From an uncultured Porphyromonadaceae bacterium (GTDB taxonomy: Bacteria; Bacteroidota; Bacteroidia; Bacteroidales; Muribaculaceae): a stretch of DNA of 64,000 bases. Shown one piece after another: positions 56,722 to 64,000 of this stretch. How positions within the stretch are numbered: the first letter of the stretch is position 1; each line of letters opens with the position of its first letter. Under the pieces are notes generated by a model. That model was not told the DNA's origin, made no database searches, and saw only the letters and a list, made by a program, of their open reading frames with translations. The stretch is taken from positions 84,529 to 148,528 of the forward strand of contig CANOLV010000004.1 of assembly GCA_947567425.1 (NCBI GenBank), in the 5' to 3' direction. The position numbers and the translations under genes were made by a program.

Positions 56722-58773
56722 TTAGAGCATTTTGAATGAACGGCGTATGAATGTGCTCAGGTCTTGGCCTTTCAGGAGTCCGTTGCCGAGCAGAGCCAGG
56801 TCGATCAGCTGTTTTACCCTCTGCTGTCCGGAGGCGTATTCGCTGATGGCGGCAGTCTCTTCTTCGCGCAGTTTGCTGACCTTAGCCTCCAGGTCCGACA
56901 TCTTATGCTTGTCCTCTTCGGCCATGGTCTTGTCTTTATTGGCATCGCGCAGGGCGGTGATGTCGGCGTTGGCCTTTTCGATCTCTGACTCGGTCGGCGC
57001 TACTTTGGCCACGAGTGCATTGTCTGCTTCGTCCTTGATCTCTTTGATGAGCGTATGGTTGGTGTTGACGATGAGGTTATAGTTGTCGGGCAGTTCGCCG
57101 TAGATGGCCGCCATGCCGGGCTGCATCGCCGCCATGTCCTTCATTCTGCGCATGTACTCGTTCTGGGTTATCATCACGGGAGCCGCGTCCGGGGCGAGGT
57201 CTTCAAACGTCACAAGGAATTCAGCCTTGTCTACTGCCGGAATCTGCGACTTGAACAGCGTAGTCAGAATGTTGCGCTGAGTCGGTGTCAGGTCGGCGGC
57301 CTTGCGGTCCTCCTTGCGGATCAGGTTGTCGATGACGTCGGAGTCCACACGTACAAAGTGCGACTTTTCGAGCTTCTGTTCGAGGAGTCCGATGAAGTGG
57401 CTGTCGAGCTGTCCGTCCATGACCAGCACGTCGTAGCCGCGGTCTACAGCGTCGTTGATATAATTGTACTGTGCCACCGGGTCGGTCGTGTAGAGATACA
57501 CCACGTTGCTGTCCTTGTCGGTCTGGGTGGCTTCGATCAGGGTGCGGTATTCCTCCAGGGTGAAGTATTTTCCGGCGGTGTCTTTTACGAGTACAAACTT
57601 CATGGCACGTTCGCAGAACTTCTCGTCGGTCAGCATTCCGTATTCGATGAACACCTTGATGTCGTCCCACTTCTGTTCAAACCCGGGTCGGTCGGTCTTG
57701 AACAGCTCTTCCAGGCGGTCGGCCACTTTACGGGTGATGTAGGTCGAGATCTTTTTGACCGCCGTGTCGCTCTGCAGATACGAACGCGACACGTTGAGCG
57801 GGATGTCGGGTGAATCTATCACACCCTGCATGAGCATCATGAATTCAGGAACGACACCCTCTACTGAGTCGGTCACAAACACCTGGTTGCAGTATAGCTG
57901 TATGCGGTTGCGCTGGATGTCGATGTTGTTCTTCAGTTTCGGGAAATACAGGATTCCGGTGAGGGTGAAAGGGTAGTCGACATTGAGGTGGATCCAGAAC
58001 AAAGGGTCGTCCTGTCCGGGATAAAGTTCCGAGTAGAACCGGCGATAGTCGTCATCGGTCAGTTCCGACGGCTTCTTAGTCCATTCCGGTTCGGTGTTGT
58101 TGACAATTTTGTCACGGTCTGAGTCGACATATTTGCCGTCTTTCCACTCCTGTTCCTTGCCTGATATGACCGGCACGGGCAGGAAGCGGCAGTATTTCTT
58201 AAGCAATGTGTCGATGCGGGCCTGTTCGAGAAATTCCTTGTTGTCGTCGTCGATATAGAGGACTATGTCGGTTCCGCGGCGGTCCTTCTCGATCGGCTGC
58301 ATGGTGTATTCGGGCGAGCCGTCGCACGTCCAGCACATGGCCTGCGCACCCTCTTTATACGACAGGGTACGGATCTCCACCTTTTTGGCCACCATGAAGG
58401 CCGAGTAGAATCCCAGGCCGAAGTGCCCGATTATGTTTTCTGCTTTATCCTTGTATTTTGCCAGAAACTCCTCGGCACCTGAAAATGCTATCTGGTTGAT
58501 ATACTTGTCTATGTCGTCAGAGGTCATGCCGATTCCGTGGTCGCTGACAGTGAGTGTGCCGGCCTCCTTGTCGATGCTGACGCGCACGGTCATATCGTCC
58601 ATGTCGCCCTTGAATTCTCCGAACGACGACAAGGTCTTGAGCTTGTTTGTGGCGTCGATGGCGTTGCTCACCAGCTCGCGCAGAAATATCTCATGGTCGC
58701 TGTAGAGAAACTTTTTTATCACTGGGAATATGTTCTCGGTAGTTACCCCGATTTTTCCGGTCTGACTATTCAT
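56722..58773 (-). CDS. htpG: Chaperone HtpG (Hsp90)
   Basis: The 683-residue protein matches Hsp90 across its length: the GHKL ATPase domain with IFLRELVSNAIDATNK, DHGIGMTSDDID, GHFGLGFYSAFMVAKKVEI, the middle domain with GIIDSPDIPLNVSRSYLQSD-like block (PDIPLNVSRSYLQSD) and a C-terminal dimerisation domain. It is somewhat longer than E. coli HtpG because of a charged helix near the C-terminus (KADITALRDANKDKTM-type), typical of Bacteroidetes. Monocistronic. Confidence 0.97.
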   Translation of the reverse strand: MNSQTGKIGVTTENIFPVIKKFLYSDHEIFLRELVSNAIDATNKLKTLSSFGEFKGDMDDMTVRVSIDKEAGTLTVSDHGIGMTSDDIDKYINQIAFSGAEEFLAKYKDKAENIIGHFGLGFYSAFMVAKKVEIRTLSYKEGAQAMCWTCDGSPEYTMQPIEKDRRGTDIVLYIDDDNKEFLEQARIDTLLKKYCRFLPVPVISGKEQEWKDGKYVDSDRDKIVNNTEPEWTKKPSELTDDDYRRFYSELYPGQDDPLFWIHLNVDYPFTLTGILYFPKLKNNIDIQRNRIQLYCNQVFVTDSVEGVVPEFMMLMQGVIDSPDIPLNVSRSYLQSDTAVKKISTYITRKVADRLEELFKTDRPGFEQKWDDIKVFIEYGMLTDEKFCERAMKFVLVKDTAGKYFTLEEYRTLIEATQTDKDSNVVYLYTTDPVAQYNYINDAVDRGYDVLVMDGQLDSHFIGLLEQKLEKSHFVRVDSDVIDNLIRKEDRKAADLTPTQRNILTTLFKSQIPAVDKAEFLVTFEDLAPDAAPVMITQNEYMRRMKDMAAMQPGMAAIYGELPDNYNLIVNTNHTLIKEIKDEADNALVAKVAPTESEIEKANADITALRDANKDKTMAEEDKHKMSDLEAKVSKLREEETAAISEYASGQQRVKQLIDLALLGNGLLKGQDLSTFIRRSFKML

Positions 58774-58988
58774 AATTGGTATGTTTTTAAGTTGTAGTTA
58801 TAATTTTGCTTCAGTATCATCTGAATAACACATTGCAAACCACATGCCACACCCGTGCCGTGTCATTTAATCATAATTAATGTTAAATAGTCGTGACATC
58901 TTGGCTTTGTGCAACGATTAGTGTCACCGTTATTTGTTTAACTCTTGAAAATAAACATTATTAAACGAATTATTTCAATTATTTATTT

Positions 58989-60497
58989 ATGAAAAAGTTT
59001 GTCTTACTTCTATCTATGATTCTCTTGGGCGCTACGATGGCGCTTCGGGCCGAATCCGCCTCGGTCGACCAGGTGCTCTCGCAGGCCAAAGCGGCATACG
59101 ATGCCAAGAACTACAATGCCGCGGCCGGCAAGTATATCCAGGCCTATAATCTGTACTTCGCGGCCAAGGACTACGAGCAGGCCGCGCGCTCTGGCATGAG
59201 AGCCGCCAGCGCTTATGCCAAGGAAAAGAACTACGACGGAGCCATGCAGCTCCTCAACCGTATCGACAAAAATCTGTCGGAACTCGAACGTACTACCGGG
59301 AAGCCTCTGTATGCCCCTCACTTTCAGGTCGAACGCGGCCGACTTAACCTTTATATAATAGTCCGCAATGCAGGAGGCGCAAGTGCCTCGATTGAAAAGC
59401 TGCAGCAATTGTCGGACTCGGCAAAGAGCAGAAGCGTGGCCAACGACATGCTGTACTCCAAAGCCAAGTACTACTATGCCTACGGACAGCCTGAGCAGGG
59501 CGACGTGTACACTTCGAGGCTCATACGTCAGTTTGACACCGAGAAGGATTATAAAAAAGCCAAGGAGGACTATCAGACCCTCATTAACAGGGCTGTGGCA
59601 GGCAACAATGCCCGTCAGCTCGACCAGACATACGAAAGATACATCCAGTGGTCAGACTCTATCGACGCTTTGGATGCCGATAATAAGGTGGCCGTGGTGA
59701 AGAAGCAGTATAATGATAGCCTTCAGGCGATCGCCGACCGCGAAGGCACAATCAAGTCAAAGACCGGTCTGATAATAGCGCTGGGCATTTTGCTGGCTGT
59801 TGCCGTGGCTGTGATGGTGGTCCTGTGCGTGGTGCTGTGGCGGTTCATCGCCCGCAACCGTAAGATGCACCGTGCTGTGGCCGATGCCAATGACCGCAAT
59901 GCACAAAAGACGATGCTCATACGCAACATCTCTTCGCAGATGGAGCCGGCGCTCGCGTCGCTTGACCAAAACCATCCAGCCGTGAAGGGTATGCGCCGGT
60001 TCACCGACCATGCCCGCGAACTTTCGGAGGTCGAATCGACGCTCGACGAACGCTATCCCCTTGACGATGTCAACATTCAGGACTTCTGTGATGAAATGGC
60101 CGAGCAGATCCGTCCGTCGTTAAAGCCGGGTGTGACTGTTGCTGTCAATGCGTCCAAAGCTGTGGCAAAATTAAACCGCGAGGAGACAGCCAAGGTGGTG
60201 ATGCAGCTGCTCCGGTATGCGGCCGAGCAGACTCCTGAGGGTGGCAAGATCACGCTTGAATACAAGAAACGCGGCGCCAAGCTGCAGCAGTTTGTGGTGT
60301 CGGACACCGGAGCAGGTGTTCCCGAAGATATGCGAGAGAATATATTCAAGCCGTTTGCATCTGACACTGACCTGATGACCGACGACGGACTGTCGCTTCC
60401 GATAGCGGCGCTGAGAGCCGTGAAGCTCGACGGTGCGCTCAAACTCGACACTTCGTATCGCCACGGAACCAGATTCACGCTTGACCTCCATTCGTGA
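58989..60497 (+). CDS. TPR sensor-kinase-like protein without His or N-box Asn
   Basis: The 502-residue protein has a signal peptide (1-20), periplasmic TPR-like helices (25-220), a coiled coil, one membrane helix (260-285) and a cytoplasmic HisKA/HATPase-like region. The H-box reads LIRNISSQMEPAL: Ser316 stands where His is expected (NISHE). The N-box reads LLRYAAEQTPEGG with Tyr410 in place of Asn. The G1 box DTGAGVP (Asp439) is present. It cannot autophosphorylate in the usual way, so a scaffolding or signal-modulating role is more likely. No response regulator is adjacent. A rho-independent terminator follows at 60533. Confidence 0.82.
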   Translation: MKKFVLLLSMILLGATMALRAESASVDQVLSQAKAAYDAKNYNAAAGKYIQAYNLYFAAKDYEQAARSGMRAASAYAKEKNYDGAMQLLNRIDKNLSELERTTGKPLYAPHFQVERGRLNLYIIVRNAGGASASIEKLQQLSDSAKSRSVANDMLYSKAKYYYAYGQPEQGDVYTSRLIRQFDTEKDYKKAKEDYQTLINRAVAGNNARQLDQTYERYIQWSDSIDALDADNKVAVVKKQYNDSLQAIADREGTIKSKTGLIIALGILLAVAVAVMVVLCVVLWRFIARNRKMHRAVADANDRNAQKTMLIRNISSQMEPALASLDQNHPAVKGMRRFTDHARELSEVESTLDERYPLDDVNIQDFCDEMAEQIRPSLKPGVTVAVNASKAVAKLNREETAKVVMQLLRYAAEQTPEGGKITLEYKKRGAKLQQFVVSDTGAGVPEDMRENIFKPFASDTDLMTDDGLSLPIAALRAVKLDGALKLDTSYRHGTRFTLDLHS

Positions 60498-60532
60498 TCC
60501 GTGCATATCCTAAAGCCGACTTTTTCATCATA

Positions 60533-60590
60533 CAGGCCGACGCCATGAATGCCCTCCAGCATAAGCGGTGTCGGCCTGCACGTTTTTTAT
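60533..60590 (+). terminator. Intrinsic terminator
   Basis: CAGGCCGACGCC pairs with GGTGTCGGCCTG (one G-U), then CACGTTTTTTATC. Confidence 0.85.
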
Positions 60591-60680
60591 CGGCTCTGAA
60601 TCCTGGTCGACATGCAGAGCAAATATGTAGTAGTCACGGTCCGTTAACATTTATTGTGAAGCGTGCTCTAAGTTAAATCG

Positions 60681-60688
60681 TAACTTTG
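60681..60688 (+). promoter_or_regulatory. -7 box of the uxaBA promoter
   Basis: TAACTTTG, 17 bp before the uxaB ATG, with TTGTG about 22 bp upstream as a possible -33 box. Confidence 0.55.
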
Positions 60689-60704
60689 TAGAAAAATCAA
60701 GTAT

Positions 60705-62156
60705 ATGAAAAAGCTTAACAATAATAATGTCGCCGGACGTAGTGGACATCCTGTCAGGGTGCTTCAGTTCGGCGAAGGTAATTTCCTTCGTGCTTTCGTG
60801 GATTGGATGATCGACATCGCCGACGAAAAAGGTGTCATGGACACTTCGGTAGCCGTCGTATCGCCGCGTTTTAAGAACAATGCCGGCATCTGCTCGCTGA
60901 AGGCTCAGGACGGCATGTACCACGTGTGCCTCGAAGGTATCGAAAACGGCGAGCCTTTACAGGTCAATCGCCTGATAACATGTGTGGCCGATGCGTTCTC
61001 TCCGGTAGAGGATGAGTGCAGATACGAAGAGTATGTCTGTTCTCCGGACTTGCGGTTTGTGGTTTCCAACACCACTGAGGCCGGCATACGCTACGAACCG
61101 GACGACATTATGGCTCCTGTACCGGCTACATTTCCCGGAAAAGTGGCCGCGTTGCTATACCGCCGGTACCGTCATTTCGACGGCGACAAGAACCGCGGTC
61201 TGATATTCTTATGCTGCGAACTTATCGAGGACAATGGCTCGACGCTTAAAGAGTATGTGTTGCGCCACGCCGAGGCTGCCGGGCTTGAAGCCGGATTTGC
61301 CAAATGGATCGATGATGCCTGTATATTTTGCGACACACTGGTCGACCGCATAGTCCCGGGATTCCCGCACGACACGATCTCTGAGGTCAAGTCGGAGATC
61401 GGTTTTGACGACGAGATGGTGGTCAAAGGCGAATTATACCATATCTGGGCCATAGGCGGTGCTGACTATGAGCGCGTCAGGGAAGAGTGGCCCCTTGACA
61501 AGGCCGGACTCAACGTGCTGTTTATGCCGTCGATAAAGTCGTTTCGCGACAAGAAGGTGCGTCTGCTCAACGGATCGCACACCGGCATGGTGCCGGTTGC
61601 TCTCCAGCTTGGATGTGCCACAGTGCTTGATGCTTTCAATAATGAGTATGTCAACCGCTTTATAAACTACATGGTCGATGCTGAGGTGATTCCCATGATC
61701 GACGAGGACCAGTCGGAAGTCAGGCTTTTTGCAAAAGGAATACTCGAACGCTTCTATAATCCCTATATCAAGCATTTCCTGAAGTCGATAGCTCTCAACT
61801 CGCTGTCGAAGTGGGAGGCGCGTAACTTCCCGACAGTGCTCGATTGGTGGAACCGCCGCGGGGAGTATGCCGAAGCGGAGCTGTTTACATTCGCCGCTTT
61901 GATGGCTCTGTATGCCCCGGACACAGGATTTGAGCCGGAGGATAATGCCGGAAGTCTTGACGTGATACGCCGTGCTTGGTCTGAAGGCTCCGGCTATGCC
62001 GATATAGTGCGCCGCATAGTGGGCGGAGGTGTGTTTGTCGCTGATTTTGAATCTGCCGTACCGGGATTCTCTGAAAAAGTCGCCGTATATCTTGAAGAAA
62101 TAAAGCGGTCGGGAATGCAGGAGGCGTTAAGGAAATTTTTAGACGGACGCCGATGA
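60705..62156 (+). CDS. uxaB: Tagaturonate reductase (altronate oxidoreductase)
   Basis: The 483-residue NAD-dependent polyol-type dehydrogenase reduces D-tagaturonate to D-altronate in galacturonate catabolism. It has RVLQFGEGNFLRAFVDWMID near the N-terminus (Rossmann entry), VVSNTTEAGI, NGSHTGMVPVALQLG and the conserved C-terminal FAALMALY helix. Length is standard. The last four bases overlap the ATG of uxaA (ATGA), so the pair is translationally coupled. Pectin or glucuronoxylan uronic acids would enter here after isomerisation by UxaC, which is not in the window. Confidence 0.95.
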   Translation: MKKLNNNNVAGRSGHPVRVLQFGEGNFLRAFVDWMIDIADEKGVMDTSVAVVSPRFKNNAGICSLKAQDGMYHVCLEGIENGEPLQVNRLITCVADAFSPVEDECRYEEYVCSPDLRFVVSNTTEAGIRYEPDDIMAPVPATFPGKVAALLYRRYRHFDGDKNRGLIFLCCELIEDNGSTLKEYVLRHAEAAGLEAGFAKWIDDACIFCDTLVDRIVPGFPHDTISEVKSEIGFDDEMVVKGELYHIWAIGGADYERVREEWPLDKAGLNVLFMPSIKSFRDKKVRLLNGSHTGMVPVALQLGCATVLDAFNNEYVNRFINYMVDAEVIPMIDEDQSEVRLFAKGILERFYNPYIKHFLKSIALNSLSKWEARNFPTVLDWWNRRGEYAEAELFTFAALMALYAPDTGFEPEDNAGSLDVIRRAWSEGSGYADIVRRIVGGGVFVADFESAVPGFSEKVAVYLEEIKRSGMQEALRKFLDGRR

Positions 62157-63640
62157 AAAGGATTTTGAAAATAAACGCCGCCGACAATGTGGCTGTGGCT
62201 CTTGCCGACGATGTGCGTAAAGGCGAGGTGTTTGAAGGCGTGGAGTTGCTCTGCGATGTGCCGCGCGGTCATAAGTTCGCGCTCAAGAGAATCAACGAGG
62301 GCGAGGCTGTTGTCAAATACGGGTATCCGATCGGACATGCTGTATGCGGCATCGACCCCGGCGAATGGATACATAGCCATAATCTCGCCACTTCGCTCGG
62401 CGACGATCTGGAGTACAAGTATAGTCCGGTCGAAACGCATGCAGAAGGGGGTGTCGCCGCCGGACAGTGTCCTACCGTCAACGGTTATCTGCGGGCCGAC
62501 GGCAGAATGGGTATCCGCAACGAACTGTGGATAGTGCCCACGGTAGGGTGTGTCAACGGGCAGGCCAATGCCATAGTCGACAGAATCAAAAAAGAATGTG
62601 ACCTGAGCCATGTCGACGATGTGAGGGCGTTCACGCATAACTACGGCTGTTCGCAGCTCGGACAGGACCATGTCAATACGCGCACGGCTCTTGCCGCGCT
62701 TATCAAGCATCCTAACGCCGGAGCGGTGCTCGTGCTCGGACTCGGATGTGAGAATAATCAGCCTGCGGTGCTGAAAGAGCAACTTGGCGAATATGACGAA
62801 TCACGCATAAAGTTTCTTATAGCCCAGGAAGTCGAGGACGAGATCGAGGCAGGAGTTCAGATCTGCCTTTCACTGGTGGAGCGGATGAAGGATGACCGTC
62901 GACTCCCGCTCCCGATAAGCATGCTTAAGGTGGGACTTAAGTGCGGCGGTTCCGACGGCCTTTCCGGCATAACGGCTAATCCTCTTGTAGGACTGTTTTC
63001 CGACCGGCTGATAGAATGCGGCGGTACCACGGTACTCACGGAGGTGCCTGAGATGTTCGGGGCCGAGACTATATTGATGAACCGTGCGGAAGACTCCGAC
63101 GTGTTTTCCGGGATAGTGTCGCTTATCAATGACTTTAAGTCATATTTCCGTTCCTACGGTCAACCTATATATGAGAATCCTTCGCCCGGGAACAAAGCCG
63201 GCGGAATAACCACACTTGAGGAGAAGTCGCTCGGATGCGTGCAGAAGGGCGGGTCGATGCCGGTGGTGGATGTGCTCTCCTATGGGCAACAGGCTGTAAA
63301 GCATGGTCTTAATCTGCTTCAGGCTCCGGGCAACGACCTCGTAGCCTCGACTGCACTCGCGCTGTCGGGATGCCAGATGGTGCTTTTCACTACCGGACGA
63401 GGCACCCCGTTCGGAACGTTTGTCCCCACGATGAAGATATCAACCAATTCGCAGTTGGCCCGGCGGAAGGCCTCATGGATAGACCTTAATGCCGGATCAA
63501 TAGTGGAGGATGAGACGTGGCAGTCGGCATTGGACCGGCTTTTTGCAAAAGTGGTGGCGGTGGCCGACGGCGAAAAGCTTCACCATGAGCAGATAGGCGC
63601 CAAAGAAATAGCAATATTCAAGTCGGGCGTGACTCTGTGA
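62153..63640 (+). CDS. uxaA: Altronate dehydratase
   Basis: The 495-residue enzyme dehydrates D-altronate to 2-keto-3-deoxygluconate. It has an N-terminal SAF domain (about 8-90; NVAVALADDVRKGEVFEGV) and the galactarate/altronate dehydratase core with NGYLRADGRMGIRNELWIVP, HNYGCSQLGQD, LKVGLKCGGSDGLSGITANP and TGRGTPFGTFVPTMKI. Iron-dependent family. Single polypeptide of normal length. It ends the operon; only a weak 7-bp stem is seen downstream. Confidence 0.96.
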   Translation: MKRILKINAADNVAVALADDVRKGEVFEGVELLCDVPRGHKFALKRINEGEAVVKYGYPIGHAVCGIDPGEWIHSHNLATSLGDDLEYKYSPVETHAEGGVAAGQCPTVNGYLRADGRMGIRNELWIVPTVGCVNGQANAIVDRIKKECDLSHVDDVRAFTHNYGCSQLGQDHVNTRTALAALIKHPNAGAVLVLGLGCENNQPAVLKEQLGEYDESRIKFLIAQEVEDEIEAGVQICLSLVERMKDDRRLPLPISMLKVGLKCGGSDGLSGITANPLVGLFSDRLIECGGTTVLTEVPEMFGAETILMNRAEDSDVFSGIVSLINDFKSYFRSYGQPIYENPSPGNKAGGITTLEEKSLGCVQKGGSMPVVDVLSYGQQAVKHGLNLLQAPGNDLVASTALALSGCQMVLFTTGRGTPFGTFVPTMKISTNSQLARRKASWIDLNAGSIVEDETWQSALDRLFAKVVAVADGEKLHHEQIGAKEIAIFKSGVTL

Positions 63641-63967
63641 CAGCACCTTCCATATACGCATATCCGGGTATCTGGCGCCTATAGACGACATGTACCCGGC
63701 CTATCCGGCTTTCACTGTGAATATTTACAGAACATCGGTTATGTCAGATTATGCAACGGACTGGCGCAAATAGAGCGGACACTCAATGTTTTTTTGCCTA
63801 ACGGCAAAAAGCTTGTTGAATTGGATTTTAGGATTTTATTCTGGATTAGGGTTCTAATCCGTGTTCTACATATCCCATTATGTGGAACATCCGAACAAGT
63901 CCTTGTAACTAAAAAATCCTCGGAAATATCCGAGGATTAACATCTTATCTGGCAGTTGTGATATGAT
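63641..63967. other. 327-bp gap without a gene
   Basis: It lies between uxaA and the end of a leftward gene. I see only the terminator at 63915-63938 and a weak inverted repeat near 63666-63701. Confidence 0.5.
63915..63938 (-). terminator. Intrinsic terminator of the leftward gene at the right edge
   Basis: AATCCTCGGA and its complement form a perfect 10-bp stem with an AATA loop; the minus strand continues TTTTTTAG. Confidence 0.85.
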
Positions 63968-64000
63968 TTAGAGGTAGTCTTCGCGTTGGGGTGTGAACAC
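63968..64000 (-). CDS. 3' end of a leftward gene cut by the window
   Basis: The minus strand reads VFTPQREDYL and stop (63968-63970). The only support is an open frame to the edge and the strong terminator 30 bp downstream. The product cannot be named from ten residues. Confidence 0.45.
   Translation of the reverse strand: MFTPQREDYL

Overview
The window looks like a chromosomal segment of a Bacteroidota bacterium of order Bacteroidales. A Muribaculaceae-like gut species is my best guess, but no 16S or other species-level marker is present. The evidence is a SusC/SusD pair with a hybrid two-component regulator (HTCS), a complete Bat aerotolerance operon, DUF4831, TlpA-like and SIMPL proteins, and many promoters of the Bacteroidetes type (TTTG, about 20 bp, TAnnTTTG) instead of -35/-10 boxes. 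By eye the base composition is near 50% GC, with AT-rich islands at 48.4-49.5 kb and parts of 53.8-56.7 kb.

Layout. 0-8 kb: 3' part of a GH3 glycosidase with a PA14 insert, a thioredoxin-fold protein without catalytic cysteines, an outer-membrane porin, RNase P RNA, a START-like protein, two small membrane proteins, rplS, a universal stress protein and a small HTH protein. 8-17 kb: a leftward operon moxR - DUF58 - membrane protein - batA - batB - batC - batD - batE. 17-34 kb: two adjacent HU-type genes (one is an HU-membrane-LysM chimera), a lipoprotein, M13 peptidase, ABC-F protein, DUF4831 protein, NAD(P)HX repair enzyme, dicarboxylate symporter, hpt, adk, tRNA-Leu(UAA), SDR, ROK kinase, SIMPL and TlpA-like proteins.

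34.5-53.5 kb is a polysaccharide utilisation locus (PUL) that reads as acetylated or feruloylated (arabino)xylan specific. It has a CE1 esterase, a three-part GH43-CBM6-GH8 enzyme, a GH43 lipoprotein, a divergent HTCS regulator, SusC/SusD, two unknown secreted proteins, a second CE1 esterase, an unknown beta-sandwich protein and a third GH43. Its three rightward promoters share one operator: two ATRTCY-type repeats 21 bp apart, placed exactly 58 bp upstream of the TAnnTTTG box. This gives a testable binding site for the HTCS. Two of the three promoters also share an almost identical leader.

53.4-56.7 kb is a patchwork next to tRNA-Leu(CAG): a transposase 3' remnant joined to an AlbA_2 gene 5' remnant, an orphan C-terminal fragment and two small unknown acidic proteins. 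56.7-64 kb: htpG, a TPR sensor-kinase-like protein lacking the phospho-acceptor His, and uxaB-uxaA for hexuronate catabolism, which could take uronic acids released from plant glycans. The last 33 bases hold the 3' end of one more leftward gene.
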